Assembly: GCA_019914995.1 (NCBI GenBank)
Contig: CM034136.1
Location: 4,665,270-4,729,269, forward strand
Direction: 5' to 3'
DNA: 64,000 nucleotides
Source of the DNA: Acanthochlamys bracteata
Taxonomy: Eukaryota > Streptophyta > Magnoliopsida > Pandanales > Velloziaceae
The notes under the pieces are model-generated. The model ran no database searches and had not been told where the DNA came from. It worked only from the letters and a program-made list of their open reading frames with translations. The stretch's first letter is position 1. Every line of letters begins with the position of its first letter. Positions 50,640 to 62,026 of the stretch are shown piece by piece. A program made the position numbers and the translations under genes.

Positions 50640-51803
50640 GAATTGAGAAGTCATCTCATTATATATATCTAGATATAAAGCAAACACAATCAGGAAGAGT
50701 TTATGTTTGCTCCTGTGCATTTTTTTCTTCTGTTCAAATTTCTAAACATCAAAGTTCTCTTTTCAGGATTTTGTAAAATATATGATCTATTCTATATTTT
50801 TGTTTTCTCCTGAGCTTTTTGCGTTCTCGTCCAATGTGTTTCACTAAATTTTGGCTCAAAATTACCGAATATTAAAACTAAAGAGTTATTTGAGAATATT
50901 GAATAAAAGATTGTTTAAAATAAAAAAATATAAAGAATTTTTAAAACTAAAAAATAATAAAAAATAATAAAATTTTAGGTTCTAAAAGTTTTTATATTTT
51001 ACATTTTATTAAAAATTTAAAATCCTATAAAATTATTAAAATAAAAAATAAAAAAATTAGAATCAAAAAGTATTAAAAATACTGTTAAAATTGTGCCTAA
51101 AATGATAAAATTTTTATTTTGAGTGATGATGGAAAAGAAATTAACTGAAGTTGAGAGTTGTGTTGATGAAACTTAACAATCAGCAATGCACTGTGTGGTT
51201 TGTGCTGTCACCGGAAATTAAACAAAGGAGATGTAGTATATCCTTAACTTTGCTACTTTTGTAGTTTAATGTTTTTAGAAAGATAAACATTGTTTTGAAG
51301 AGACTATGGAAATTTGAAAACAACTAGTTAGAAACATAGAATTGCCATGTATGAAGTAAGTGGAGCATAGTAATAAGTCCAGAAAGCATGCTGTAGGATA
51401 TGAAAAGTGTCTCAAGATATGGTTTTGTTTTAATGGGGAAATTTTATTCAGGTAGCATCCATGCAAGTAACTTCAAGACATTGAAAAATAAGCATTAGAT
51501 ACGAGTAATATTTCCTATATGGACTGATCTTATGTTTTGTGTTCTTATGCTTATGGTCATTTTTTACCTGCTGCCTTTGTTTTAAAATTGTTAAAGGCCC
51601 AGCCAATTGTGTGGGGCAGGTTATTTCTGAGGAAGAATAGTTTGTTACACACGGAAATGTGATTTTATCAGCTCGAGATTTTACCCTTCCACTTAGGCCA
51701 CAAGAGTGTGCTTTATCTTGGATCTTGATCTCAAGACAGGTGCTAATATTAATGCTGCTTCCCTTGCCCAGTATATGTAACTTGTAGTGTTTATCATTCA
51801 CAG
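50640..51803. other. Spacer or introns upstream of the retrotransposon-split gene
   Basis: AT-rich, with no exon I can define. Upstream exons of the gene resumed at 51804 should lie here. A plus-strand ATG at 50513 (MEDAISCGEREVKSLSLSG) with a donor-like GCAA|GTATGA is one candidate, but its phase does not match directly. Confidence 0.3.
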
Positions 51804-51900
51804 GAATGTGGCATCACAGCGTCCGCAGCCATATGTAGTGGATTCCTCGTCGCCCACGGAAAGACTTCCTGATGCTTCTCTGCTTCTTTCTTCACCATCT

Positions 51901-52354
51901 TGATGCACAGGGCCAAAGAATTGCTGAACAGAACAAAAAGGGCATTTTCTTAGAAAGAGAAAACAGAATACCAGTTGCAAGGCTTGCCCCGGCTGTCAGT
52001 CCTGACAGCAAGAGTAGCACCAGTTATCTGTAGAGATTCAGATGCAGTAGTATTGCTAAGAGTCACTTAGCAATTAGTATTAAATGATAGAAATCTTGCT
52101 GAAGTTTAAGTCCTTGAAGGAGTCTAATTAATGGTAGCGCAGTCACAATCAAGAGTCCATTATGGTTTAGAAGTTCTTTGGCAGTAGAACTTCAGTAGGC
52201 ATAGGAGTTCTTTTATAGAAGAACTACTCATTTAGCTATAAATAAGAGTTGTAAGCCTCAATGGGGGGCAGAGAGATTTATGCATTAGTTATTTTTGAAT
52301 TATACTTTACTAGTTAGCTTGTCATAACTCAATATTTGTTGAGAAGGTGTATCA
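51901..52354 (+). repeat. 5' LTR
   Basis: 454 bp, TG...CA ends. It contains a TATA-like GCTATAAATAAGAG (about 52236-52249) expected to drive the element transcript, followed by GTTGTAAGCCTCAATGGGG. Confidence 0.95.
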
Positions 52355-52357
52355 ACT

Positions 52358-52369
52358 TGGTACCAGAGC
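52358..52369 (+). promoter_or_regulatory. Primer binding site
   Basis: TGGTACCAGAGC, three bases after the 5' LTR. It differs by one base from TGGTATCAGAGC, the usual plant site for priming by initiator-methionine tRNA. Confidence 0.85.
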
Positions 52370-52376
52370 AAGGTCT

Positions 52377-54164
52377 ATGGGAAAGCGCCGCTCTAACACC
52401 CCCAACTCACCTAAGACTCCAGAGCCTACCATCACCATTGGAGATGCCTTGCAAGCATCTTCCAGCGTACCATCCAACCAAACAGCAACAATGCTAGGAG
52501 AGAACCTTGTGTTGGAGGAATTAAGACGTATGTCATCCAACATAGAGAGGCTCACCTTAGCTGTTCTTGCTAACCAAACCAGCAGGGAACAAGTGCCTCA
52601 TGAGAAACCAGCAACCGAAGTGAAGCCCATCGAGCAGAACATGCTTCAAGAAGGGACTTCCTCGGATAGCCAAACAAATCAGCCCATTTTTTCTGTCCTA
52701 CAATCCACCAGTATACCTACAATTTCACGCCAAGTAGCACCTATCCAAAACAATACTGGCGCAAAAAATGGCCCCCAAACAAAACAAAGAACCAATATCA
52801 TCCGCACCTTCAACATTCACAAAAAACACCGCCTTCAAGATAAATGACCAATACGAATCCTATTGGCAAAGAAACTCCAAGAAGCCACACACACCAACCC
52901 TTTCAGAATGTAAAGGTACCACCACTCAAACACATACTGGGCCAATCAAGTACTCAAAACCCAAACCATCCAAAGATCAGAATCATATAACACCCTACTC
53001 AACCCTTCAAGGAGAGACACAAGTTTCCTTATTTTGATGGTAGGGGCCAAACGAGTGGTCAGACGGCGTAAAAATTTTTCAAATTTTATAACACACCACC
53101 TTGGGATAGAGTGGGAATCGCTGCAATGTATTTCCAGGACGAAGCTAATAGATGGTACCAAAGCTTCGAGCGGGACAAACCCCAACACTCATGGGAAGAA
53201 TTTCGTGAAGCCTTCATTGATGAGGGTTGGTCCCATCGCTGGAAATCCTAGCTTCTCCTTACAACAGTTGCGCCAAACCGGATCATTAGGAGAGTATTTG
53301 GCTGCTTTCGAAGACCTTCGAACTCAGCTGCCCTCTACTACGGAGCAAGACTTGGTTGGGAGGTTTTGTGGAGGGCTTTCAAAGAAGCTCGCAATGGACG
53401 TAATGGCAGCAAGACCTAATGAATTGCAAATGGCATACATGTTGGCTAAGATGTTTGAAAACAAGAATTCAGCAGAGTCTTCCAGCCAGCGTACAGGGAG
53501 GCATACACCAGCTCGGCAATTCTATCCATCTTCAACTCACACTCAGACATTCGGGCAACCTGCATCCAACACACCAATAACAAATAGTCTAGCACAGAAT
53601 GCTCGATCTAAACCTTCAAATTTGTCAGTGACTGAGATCAACTCCAAGAGATCAAAAGGGTTATGTTTCTATTGTGATGAGAGGTATGTTCCTGGTCACA
53701 AGTGCACAACTCGTCTATATGCCATTGCAGTAAGCGAAACTAACGAAATGGAAGAAGATACCAGAGAAGAACAAGAGACAGATGCAGAGGATGCCACGTT
53801 ACGTGGCTTGACTGGACCACAGACATTATGTGTCGGAGGAAGGATCAAGAAGCAAGAGGTCTTTATCTTGATCGATTCAGGAAGCACCCATAACTTTATA
53901 TCAGATCGCCTCGTGAAACACTTGAGGCTAAACTCTTCACCTATACGGCTGATTAAGGTAGAGCTTGCGGATGGGAGGCCTCACTCGGTTGAGGTCATAT
54001 GTAAACAAGTTCCACTGAATATTGGAAGAGTGGAACTGAGGGTGGATGCCTACCCCTTTCCTCTAGGAGGGATGGACTTAGTCCTAGGAATACAATGGCT
54101 TGAATGCTTAGGGGAAGTGGTGAGCAATTGGCGCCATTTACAAATGAGGTTCATCTTGAATGGC
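52377..54164 (+). pseudogene. Retrotransposon gag, zinc knuckle and protease region (frame-broken)
   Basis: The gag start is MGKRRSNTPNSPKTPEP (52377). Gag-type sequence then continues in different frames (52377-52847, 52768-53037, 53034 onwards), showing at least two shifts. The capsid-like part (SLQQLRQTGSLGEYLAAFED) precedes a CCHC-type knuckle (CFYCDERYVPGHKC, about 53664-53705). The aspartic protease follows, with catalytic DSGST in FILIDSGSTHNFIS (about 53860-53900) and a second conserved GIQWL block. A stop at 54165-54167 separates it from pol. Confidence 0.88.
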
Positions 54165-54200
54165 TAAGAATGCACCCTACAAGGTATCCGAGAAGCAGGA

Positions 54201-57096
54201 GTGTCCCAGTTACATGTTCCTAGCTCCAAATCTTCCCTCTGTTCTATAAGGCTTATAGCGTCCGAGGCACATAATGAGTCCGCCCAAAATGAAGAGGATG
54301 CTCTGCCTGCAGAGTTACAAGATCTTATAGAACAGTACACATCAATCTTTAAGCCTGTTTTGGGGATGCCTCCTCAACGTTCTCATGATCACGTCATTCC
54401 CTTGCGGCCCGGAGCTGCGCTTGCCAATGTAAGGCCCTACCGTTATCCCCACATCCAGAAGGCTGAGATAGAGAAGGCAGTGAAGGATATGCTATCATAG
54501 GGGATAATCCAACCAAGCAGCTCAGCATTTTCCTCTCCAGTTTTGCTAGTTAAAAAAAAAAGACGGATCATGGCGTTTTTGTGTCGACTATAGAGCACTC
54601 AACGAGATCACCGTCAAAGATAAGTTTCCGATACCCATAATTAATGAAATATTAGATGAGTTACATGGTGCATGTTTCTTTTCAAAGCTGGACCTCAAGT
54701 CCGGCTATCACCAAATTCGTGTGAAGGCAGAAGATGTCCATAAGACGGCTTTTAGAACGCACGACGGGCACTACGAATTTTTGGTCATGCCTTTCGGCTT
54801 AACCAACGCCCCGGCAACCTTCCAATCTCTTATGAACGAGGTTTTTCGACCCTATCTTCGTAAATTTGTATTAGTTTTCTTTGATGATATTCTTATCTAC
54901 AGCAAGACTTGGAAAGACCATTTGGATCATCTAGCCACGGTATTTTCAGTTTTAAAGAAGGAGCAGCTATATGCTAACTTGGCAAAATGCCGTTTCGGGT
55001 GCAAACAATTAGAGTACCTTGGAAATATTGTCTCCAAAGATGGCATTGCAGCAGATCCTGTGAAGATTAAGGCCATGACAGACTGGCCAGCGCCCAACTC
55101 GCCCACTGAACTACGGAGATTTTTGGGACTCACCGGTTATTATAGGAGGTTTGTGAAGAATTATGGAATGATAGCCGCTCCCTTGACTGCATTATTAAAA
55201 AAGGAGTCATTCCAATGGAATCCAGAAGCAGCAAAGGCTTTTGAAACTTTGAAGAAGGCAATGACAACAACACCAATTTTAGCTCATCCTGATTTCAGTG
55301 CAATGTTTACCGTAGAAACAGATGCTTCAAACAAGGGACTGGGTGCTGTCCTCACACAACAAAATAAGCCTATAGCATTTTTCAGCAAGGCATTGTCTTC
55401 CACCACCATCGCCAAATCGACTTATGAGAAGGAACTCATGGCCCTCGTTCTAGCAGTACAAAAGTGGAAACCATACTTGCTTGGCCAACGGTTCACTATC
55501 AAGACGGATCACTTGAGTTTGAAGTATCTCTTGGAACAACGATTATTTACCCCAGACCAGCACCGATGGTTGGTTAAATTCCTTGGGTTTGATTATCAAA
55601 TTGTATACCGCTCAGGAGCTCAAAACGTAGTAGTGGATGCACTTTCACGCAGACCAGAGGCTTCTTTGGCAGCTGTTTCAACACTCCAATACTCATTTTG
55701 GGATGATTTTCGCAAGGCTCAGCAAGAAGATCATTCCTTGACAGAGCTCTGTAAGGCAGCTGATGATGGCTCACATTCAGATTTAAAGGTGATTGATAGG
55801 TTACTCATGCGTAACGGGAAGCTATGGGTGCCTAACAGTAGTCCCTTGCGCTCACAACTATTATTTGAGGCACATAATTCTGCTCTAGGGGAACACGGGG
55901 GACAGTTTCGCACCTTCAAAAGACTCGCACAGACTTTTTACTGGCCTGGTATGTCTAAAGACGTTCAACACTATATTGCAGCTTGTGTTATCTGTGCTCG
56001 GGCCAAGTCCGAATCCCTCCGGCCAGCAGGGCTCTTGCAACCTCTACCGATACCCGAACAAGTATGGTCGGACATTTCAATGGACTTCATAGAAGGTTTA
56101 CCACCGTCGGGCGGAAAGAATGTTATCTTTGTGGTAGTTGATCGCCTATCCAAGTACGCTCATTTTATTGCCCTTAAACATCCTTACACTGCAGTAGACA
56201 TAGCTGGAATTTTTGCCAAGGAAGTGGTTCGCTTGCATGGTTGTCTCACCTCCATTGTGTCAGACAGAGATCCTGTGTTTATCAGCGCCTTTTGGAAGGA
56301 ATTGCATCGCCTTCAAGGCACGTCACTCCATCTAAGCATGGCTTATCATCCTCAGACGGATGGACAAAGCGAAGTAGTGAATAGGGTGCTGGAATCGTAT
56401 CTACGCTGCTTCGTAGGAGATCATCCCCGCAAATGGATCAACTGGTTGCATTGGACAGAGTATTCGTACAACACAAGCACTCACTCGTCTAGCAAAACAA
56501 CACCTTTCGAAGCGGTTTACGGTAGGCCACCGCCTACATTAGTTGCTTGGCCAGTAGGATCCCGACCGCTGGATGAGCTGGGCGAGCAGCTACGCGAACG
56601 GGATGACATTCTCAAGGAGCTGCGCTTTCACCTTATGCGGGCTCAAAATAGGATGAAACAGCTTGCTGATAGTCATAAACGAGAGAAACATTTTCAACCA
56701 GGGGACCAGGTACTACTTAGGTTGCAGCCTTACCGTCAGTCCTCCATAGCTGAGCGAAGGAACCACAAGCTAAGGTGTCGTTACCATGGACCGTACTCCG
56801 TGATTGAAGCTGTTGGACCAGTAGCATACCGGTTGGAATTGCCCTCAACATCTAAAATTCATCCAGTTTTTCATGTATCTCAGCTTAAAGATGCTAAATT
56901 CTTATCACGAAATTTGATTAGCAGAGCCATCATTGAAGCTCTACCCAAAGACGACCCCGAAGACGAGGCCGAATCTCAAGGGAAGGGGAGTGATGCACAG
57001 GGCCAAGGAATTGCTGAACAGAACAAAGAAGGGCATTTTCTTAGAAAGAGAAAACAGAATACCAGCTGCAAGGCTTGTCCCGGCTGTCAGTCCTGA
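54201..57096 (+). pseudogene. Retrotransposon pol: reverse transcriptase, RNase H, integrase (frame-broken)
   Basis: The N-terminal part stops at 54498-54500, and a run of ten A at 54552-54561 shifts the frame. From 54721 there is a 791-codon open stretch. It holds reverse transcriptase (FVLVFFDDILIYS, catalytic FDD), RNase H (VETDASNKGLGAVLTQ), the integrase zinc-binding region (ending CVICARAK), the integrase core (DFIEGLPPSGGK; SIVSDRDPVF; a conserved HPQTDGQSE block) and a GPY-type module (YHGPYSVIEAVGPVAYRLE). The frame runs 106 bases into the 3' LTR before stopping at 57096. The conserved catalytic residues I can see are intact; the upstream breaks would stop full-length synthesis. Confidence 0.92.
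56978..56990 (+). promoter_or_regulatory. Polypurine tract
   Basis: AAGGGAAGGGGAG immediately before the 3' LTR: all purine and in the exact position for plus-strand priming. Confidence 0.85.
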
Positions 57097-57438
57097 CAGC
57101 AAGAGTAGCAGCAGTTATCTGTAGAGATTCAGATGCAGTAGTATTGCTAAGAGTCACTTAGTATTAAATGATAGAAGTCTTGCTGAAGTTTAAGTCTTTG
57201 AAGGAGTCTAATTAATGATAGTGCAGTCACAGTCAAGAGTCCATTATGGTTTAGAAGTTCTTTGGCAGTAGAACTTCAGTAGGCATAGGAGTTCTTTTGT
57301 AAAAGAACTACTCATTTAGCTATAAATAAAAGTTGTAAGCCTCAATGGGAGGCAGAGAGATTTATGCATTAGTTATTTTTGAATTATACTTTACTAGTTA
57401 GCTTGTCACAACCCAATATTTGTTGAGAAGGTGTATCA
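56991..57438 (+). repeat. 3' LTR
   Basis: 448 bp, aligned along its full length with the 5' LTR. The first 106 bases are also the end of the pol reading frame. Confidence 0.95.
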
Positions 57439-58271
57439 CATCTCTTTCATCTCATCAGTTTACGACGGACACCAGTTCTTCTCCGTTTACTGCTACTACA
57501 GCTGAGATTGAGTCACGGAAAAGAGTATCAAATGGATCAGCTAGTCTTGAATCACAACATAAAGCTCCAAGAGGAAATCCACCATGTAGAAGGAGAGTGC
57601 CTGATACAGTGAATGGTGCATTACTTCCTCCTCAGCTTCGTGGAAGGTCAGTATATAGTCTACTTCTGCCTAGTCCAACTACCTTTAGTGTCAAAAGTTG
57701 TGATGGTCTCAATCTCGCACCTTTATTGTGAAAGAAGGAGAAAATTTTCCCTGGTGTTCAATAGTTCACTTGACGAGTGTCCCTCCGTTATTACCAACTA
57801 AGGAAACTACTTCTCCTGAACTGCCTTGTGATCAAGAGTTTTACTTGATAATTACAGTGGAACGCAAGATTACAATGTCTACAAATCTGGATTTGGTGTT
57901 CCAAATGGTGTTCTTAACCAGCAATTATTATAGTTTGCTCTCTCGTGGCATTGATCTTCCTAGATGTTGCTGCTATTCCTAGCTTTAAGCCTTTGACAAA
58001 CTCCTATCATTATTCCTTAAGATGATCTGTGCTGCTATGATAACCTAGCAGACCATGTTAGCATCTACTAGCGCGGGACTTTATATATGTGACCTTTATC
58101 ATACAATGAGATTCTTGTTTTAAGTTGTCACCATTACTTCTGTAATGACAATTTTCAAAAATTATTTTGTTTAGGGACTTACTTTGTTTTGGATATGACA
58201 GGAGCAATATAGTCACTGAAGACTTGGGTACACTTTTTCCGAGGAGAAGGCCTGCACAATCATCTCAATAG

Positions 58272-59662
58272 CTAGTTGGAGACTAATGCCAAATGGATAA
58301 GTAGAGCTTGATGTTTAGATTAAGGAACCTTTCTAAGCCTGTAAGACTCAAGACCGTATATTAATGCGGTTGTCATAATACAAGAAGCTTGCTTCCTGGT
58401 GGTCTTTCAGTAGTACTTTTCTGTAGTTTGCAGCATTTTCGTAAAATATTTTGACATCCTCAAACCTGTTGTAATGATAAACCGCACACTACCTTATAAC
58501 ATTCTCATGCTGTTGTAAATAGATTCTTATTTTTCTTCGTCAGTGTTCAGTTCGTTACTTCGTATTATACTCTTGGTTGTATCAATTTTACATAAACAGG
58601 TAGAAGGTTGAGAAGGTTCTTTCCATGTTTCTAGCTTTTTTTGCAACGAAAATTTGATAACAGGAAAATGTGAAAGGCCACTGCTTCGTTCGGCTTGTAG
58701 CTCGATAAGGTAGCCTGAACGAGAGCACCGGTTAACTCTTTTTACAGAAACGTCAGAAAGATTGGCAAATGTTTAACAAATAAGAAGTGTAGAGGGTGGA
58801 AACAAAAGCTTGTAGTTTTGGAAACATCACAACCGTTTAACATGCAAGACCTCAGACGCTACTGCAGTCAACAATGAAGTCTAGAGTGGAAGAAAATACA
58901 AAATTCTTAATAACTCATTATATTTACAAGTCATTGACACCATTTCATTGAACAACTTTTAAATTCAGTTAGTTGCAGAAAGCAGGCCATACAAAGAGAG
59001 CAAGGATCTTATGAACCTACAATCTTAGAGGATTTACAGACATGTAATATTTTTGACTGTTAAGAATTTACACCAAGTTTTCTCAATTCAGTTTGTACAT
59101 GAAAATTACTGAGTACATCAAAACTTGGATCAGACTCACTCATCAGTCGCAGCTAAGATTTCAAACAACTGGTCAATACCAGGCATCAGCTGCTTAAACC
59201 TTGCAACTGTAAAAGCCTCAAAGCCTTCCATGAGGATGCATTTATGTAAACCCCCTGAAAAGCACTTTTTTGTTCGATGCAAATACCCTATCGAGCTTTA
59301 TTTAAAGCAGGCACTTTGCCATTCAATTCCTGCTCCATTAACAGCTATACTGCTGAGTGCTGACTAATAAAGGTTCAGTCAAAATCATTGGCTTCACACA
59401 GCTTGACATAAATGGGTTCATTGAATAGGTAGCAACATTCAACACAGCCATAGCAAATTTCTCTGAGATAGGAAAAAAACATCTCCAAAGAATTCTTGTG
59501 TAGAATGGAAGTTTTCAAGAGAACTTGGTAAGTAACATAGGAAACAATTTGACTTCAAGATACATTTGCATCCTGCAGATGAAAAAAGGATAATAAACAA
59601 AAGGAAGCAGCAGCATCAATTGACTGAAAGGCAGAGACACCAAATTAGCAGATGTGCTTACC
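58272..59662. other. 3' flanks of two convergent genes
   Basis: Probably the 3' UTR of the split host gene, then the 3' UTR of the PIG-Y-like gene. On the minus strand, ATGAG|GTAAGC (59662) and TTCATCTGCAG|GATGC (about 59578) suggest an intron just past the PIG-Y stop codon. No coding signal. Confidence 0.4.
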
Positions 59663-60256
59663 TCATGCATGCTTGAAGTAACTCATGCTGAGATAGTTGA
59701 AATATACAGCAACTACAACTACAAGCATTGTCACAGGCACCAAGAGACAGTAATATCTGTTACAGGAAAAAAGTATTTAAGAAGAAAAATGGAGCATTGC
59801 ATGGCATAAGATTCTCAAAAATCAATCTGTTTGTTTCTTAACAGTGAGATACAAACAAACAACAAGAACTAGCTTTTGACAAGTAAATTTTTATGATATA
59901 AATCATTTAGCTTAATCAATAAACTCTCGCTGTATCTTAACCATACAATTGTTATAAGACGGCGAAATAAAATCTCAAGAAACTACTAGATAATGGAGAG
60001 CATCAAAGAGCACTTGGCATGCAAAATACATGTCCCTAGAAAACACCTGCCCGTATAGAATGGATTAGCGTCTTCCATAGACATACCTGTCAGTTTGAAT
60101 GGCATACAAGATTTCACTTGTGGCCGGTGGAAGAAGCTTTAACAGAATTGCAGCACAAAAGAAACTAGAAGACGAAATCAAGCAGGAAAGCACAAATATC
60201 ACTCCCCACAACAGGTTCCCTGATGATGGAGTGCCTCCTCTGTTTGATAGAGACAT
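59663..60256 (-). CDS. PIGY: PIG-Y-like subunit of GPI-N-acetylglucosaminyltransferase, 87 residues
   Basis: Small ER membrane protein of the complex that adds GlcNAc to phosphatidylinositol, the first step of GPI-anchor synthesis. Exon 1 (60256-60087) starts MSLSNRGGTPSSGNLLWG and contains a hydrophobic segment (VIFVLSCLISSSSFFCAAIL). Exon 2 (59756-59663) is read after an AG acceptor in matching phase and encodes a second segment, CLLVPVTMLVVVVAVYFNYL, ending SYFKHA. Two membrane spans, the LVP-T pattern before the second span and a short basic KH tail fit the PIG-Y family (human PIGY is 71 residues). Phase and length agree (264 bases with stop). The family call is from pattern recall and needs a profile search. 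Confidence 0.7.
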
Positions 60257-61655
60257 ACTTTTCCGATCTGGAAATTAATTAGCATACTATATCCTACATT
60301 AGTGAATGGCAGTTAAAATAGGGTGAAAATGCCAACTTGCTGCATTCAGATCAGAGCAAGAAAACTCTTTGACATTGAAAAATGGCTGAAGAGCATAAGT
60401 GTGCTTTTTGGATCATCGTGAAAATAAACACTCATATCTCACCATGAATTTAGAATCTTACAAGCAACTTGGAGTCATTTCATTTCAGGAACAATGATTT
60501 CTGGTTCAAAGTAAAGGGCATCATGCTATGTCCACAAATTTGACTTTGAGGTATAATAACCAATCGATCACCATTTTCAGCAGCTCTAGTGAACTTCACA
60601 TAAGCTTATGGAGGAAAATTAGTTACATTATATGGTAAGCATACTTATATTGATTTCCTAGGTGTTGAAATTCTTATGTACTTTTATTATTAAGCACAGC
60701 AGCCACTTAGTGTGCAAGTGATTGATTGTAGGAATATGTTATCTATTTTATTTGTAAGACTACCAGATTTGTTTTACGTATAAACAATAGAATTAACATT
60801 CCCTGCATCTACCATCAATCTTCTGGATTAGAAATGACAACATCAATTGCATTAATTATAGTGGAAGTGGTCCATAAAATTGTAAAATCAATATACATTG
60901 ATTATAACAATTCCCATAATGAACTAAATCTATTCACAAATATCCTAATGTCAACCTATGTTTGACAGCAACATTTTATGACGGAGCATATTAATGAAAA
61001 ACTAGTCATCCACGGACGACGGATGAAAGTATAAATGAAACAAGATTCTATTTTATCAACTAATCAAAGGAAGTTTGTAATGGCATGCCATGTTTGGATG
61101 ATAATCCAACACAGCATATCTGTATTCTTAAGTAATCCATGTATTGGTCGTTGTAAGAAGTAAATGCATCTACACGAATCAACCATAAAGTACAGAGCAT
61201 ATACAGATCTACCGCATCAGCTGGTCATCAAGCCAAGATCAACAGTAGACGCGTGTAAGTTATAAAAATATTCAATTTTGTCCAGTAATGTAGTGAATTT
61301 GTGCAACCATGGATGTTAAGTTACATTACTTATACTCATGTGCATGTTTTCGGGCATACTTTCTCTCACGGACGTTTCGTCAAACACTTGATCTTCACTC
61401 TCCTTTTCCCTCCATTTCAACATCATTCCTCACGTATTATCATCTCCAAACAAATTAACATATACCCTAAGAAAAAAAGAAGAGAGAAAACAACAACAAT
61501 AATCCATATACAACCCACAAAACAAAGCACGAAAAGACCGAACCTGAAGATCCAAAGTTTGCAGATTTACTACTTCAAATCTCCACAGAAAGTATATTCC
61601 CATCAAAATCACCACTAACAGTTGATCAAACAGATAAAATGAAGGAAAAAATGGC
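60257..61655. other. Spacer between PIG-Y-like and U6 genes
   Basis: Probably includes the leader and promoter of the PIG-Y-like gene. The frame 61301-61618 (+) is low-complexity (Lys/Thr/Gln-rich) and unconvincing. No gene recognised. Confidence 0.4.
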
Positions 61656-61662
61656 AAAAAAA
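61656..61662 (-). terminator. Pol III terminator of U6
   Basis: Seven consecutive T on the minus strand directly after GGTCCAAATTT's core. Confidence 0.9.
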
Positions 61663-61708
61663 TTTGGACCATTTCTCGATTTGTGCGTGTCATCCTTGCG
61701 CAGGGGCC

Positions 61709-61740
<32 letters not shown>

Positions 61741-61760
61741 TCGGATGTCTCCGAAGAGAC
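61656..61760 (-). ncRNA. U6: U6 spliceosomal snRNA
   Basis: Catalytic core RNA of the spliceosome. From the minus strand it starts GTCTCTTCGGAGAC (61760), continues ATCCGATAAAATTGGAACGA, and includes the invariant ACAGAGA box (in ATACAGAGAAGATTAGC), the AGC triad (TTAGCATGG) and the 3' tail GAGAAATGGTCCAAATTTTTTT. Length is about 102 plus the T-run. The 5' stem-loop is GUCUCUUCGGAGAC where the plant form I recall is GUCCCUUCGGGGAC: one C-G pair is changed to U-A on both sides, so the stem is kept. With promoter and terminator in place the copy looks functional. Confidence 0.97.
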
Positions 61761-61779
61761 GATAAGGTGTTTGAAATTC

Positions 61780-61786
61780 ATTTATA
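61780..61786 (-). promoter_or_regulatory. TATA box of U6
   Basis: TATAAAT on the minus strand, 20-26 bases upstream of the U6 start. Confidence 0.85.
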
Positions 61787-61813
61787 AAAACACCAATGAT
61801 TTTTCAACGATGT

Positions 61814-61824
61814 CAATGTGGGAC
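61814..61824 (-). promoter_or_regulatory. Upstream sequence element (USE) of U6
   Basis: GTCCCACATTG on the minus strand, 10 of 11 matches to the plant snRNA element RTCCCACATCG. About 27 bases separate it from the TATA box, the short spacing that assigns plant snRNA genes to RNA polymerase III. Confidence 0.88.
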
Positions 61825-61852
61825 TAAGTTTATTTGTTGTCTCTACAATTAT

Positions 61853-61929
61853 TGGGCTCCTGTACGCCCATTAAGCCCAATAATACCCAGCTCTGCCATT
61901 TATTTCGGCTTGTGAGAACTAAAACCCTA
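61853..61929 (+). promoter_or_regulatory. Site II elements and telo-box in the NOP56 promoter
   Basis: TGGGCT (61853-61858), CGCCCA (61865-61870, inverted) and AGCCCA (61874-61879, inverted) lie just ahead of AAACCCTA (telo-box, 61922-61929). This pairing is typical of plant ribosomal-protein and ribosome-biogenesis genes and fits the NOP56 product. Confidence 0.7.
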
Positions 61930-62026
61930 GCTTCTGTTGCTCCCCAAATAAAAACTCGAGAGTGGCCTAAAACCCTTGATTTCTCTCTCTTCATTTTCCT
62001 CTCGCGCCCGTGTCGCCGCCGGCGAG

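Larger units (their letters stand above)
51901..57438 (+). mobile_element. Full-length Ty3/gypsy LTR retrotransposon (5538 bp)
   Basis: Complete architecture: LTRs 51901-52354 and 56991-57438 beginning TGATGCACAG and ending GTGTATCA, tRNA-Met-type primer binding site, gag, zinc knuckle, protease, reverse transcriptase, RNase H, integrase, polypurine tract, and a perfect 5-bp duplication CATCT (51896-51900 and 57439-57443). RT before integrase defines Ty3/gypsy. A GPY-type module follows the integrase, and I see no chromodomain after it. The coding region is damaged by frame shifts in gag and by two stops plus one shift in pol, so it is not autonomous. The LTRs differ by a handful of substitutions and small indels (one of 6-7 bases near 52070), so the insertion is not brand new. 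Confidence 0.97.
51804..58271 (+). pseudogene. Uncharacterised conserved-looking plant gene split by a retrotransposon
   Basis: One exon starts after CATTCACAG at 51804 and reads NVASQRPQPYVVDSSSPTER up to 51900. It resumes at 57444 after the 5.5 kb element and one copy of the duplicated CATCT (57439-57443). The frame is uninterrupted across the junction once the element and one duplicate are ignored. The exon runs on through PRGNPPCRRRVPDTVNGALL to a donor at 57647. A last exon (58202-58271) reads SNIVTEDLGTLFPRRRPAQS and ends in a stop. The product is Ser/Arg/Pro-rich and probably disordered. I do not recognise it. As assembled, this allele cannot encode the protein unless the element is spliced out. 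Confidence 0.8.

Noticed and set aside
51901-57438. Possible endogenous plant pararetrovirus
   Set aside because: Two LTRs, a primer binding site, a 5-bp duplication and an integrase domain show an ordinary Ty3/gypsy retrotransposon.
61301-61618. 105-codon frame just downstream of U6
   Set aside because: Low-complexity Lys/Thr/Gln/Pro translation of A-rich DNA without known motifs.
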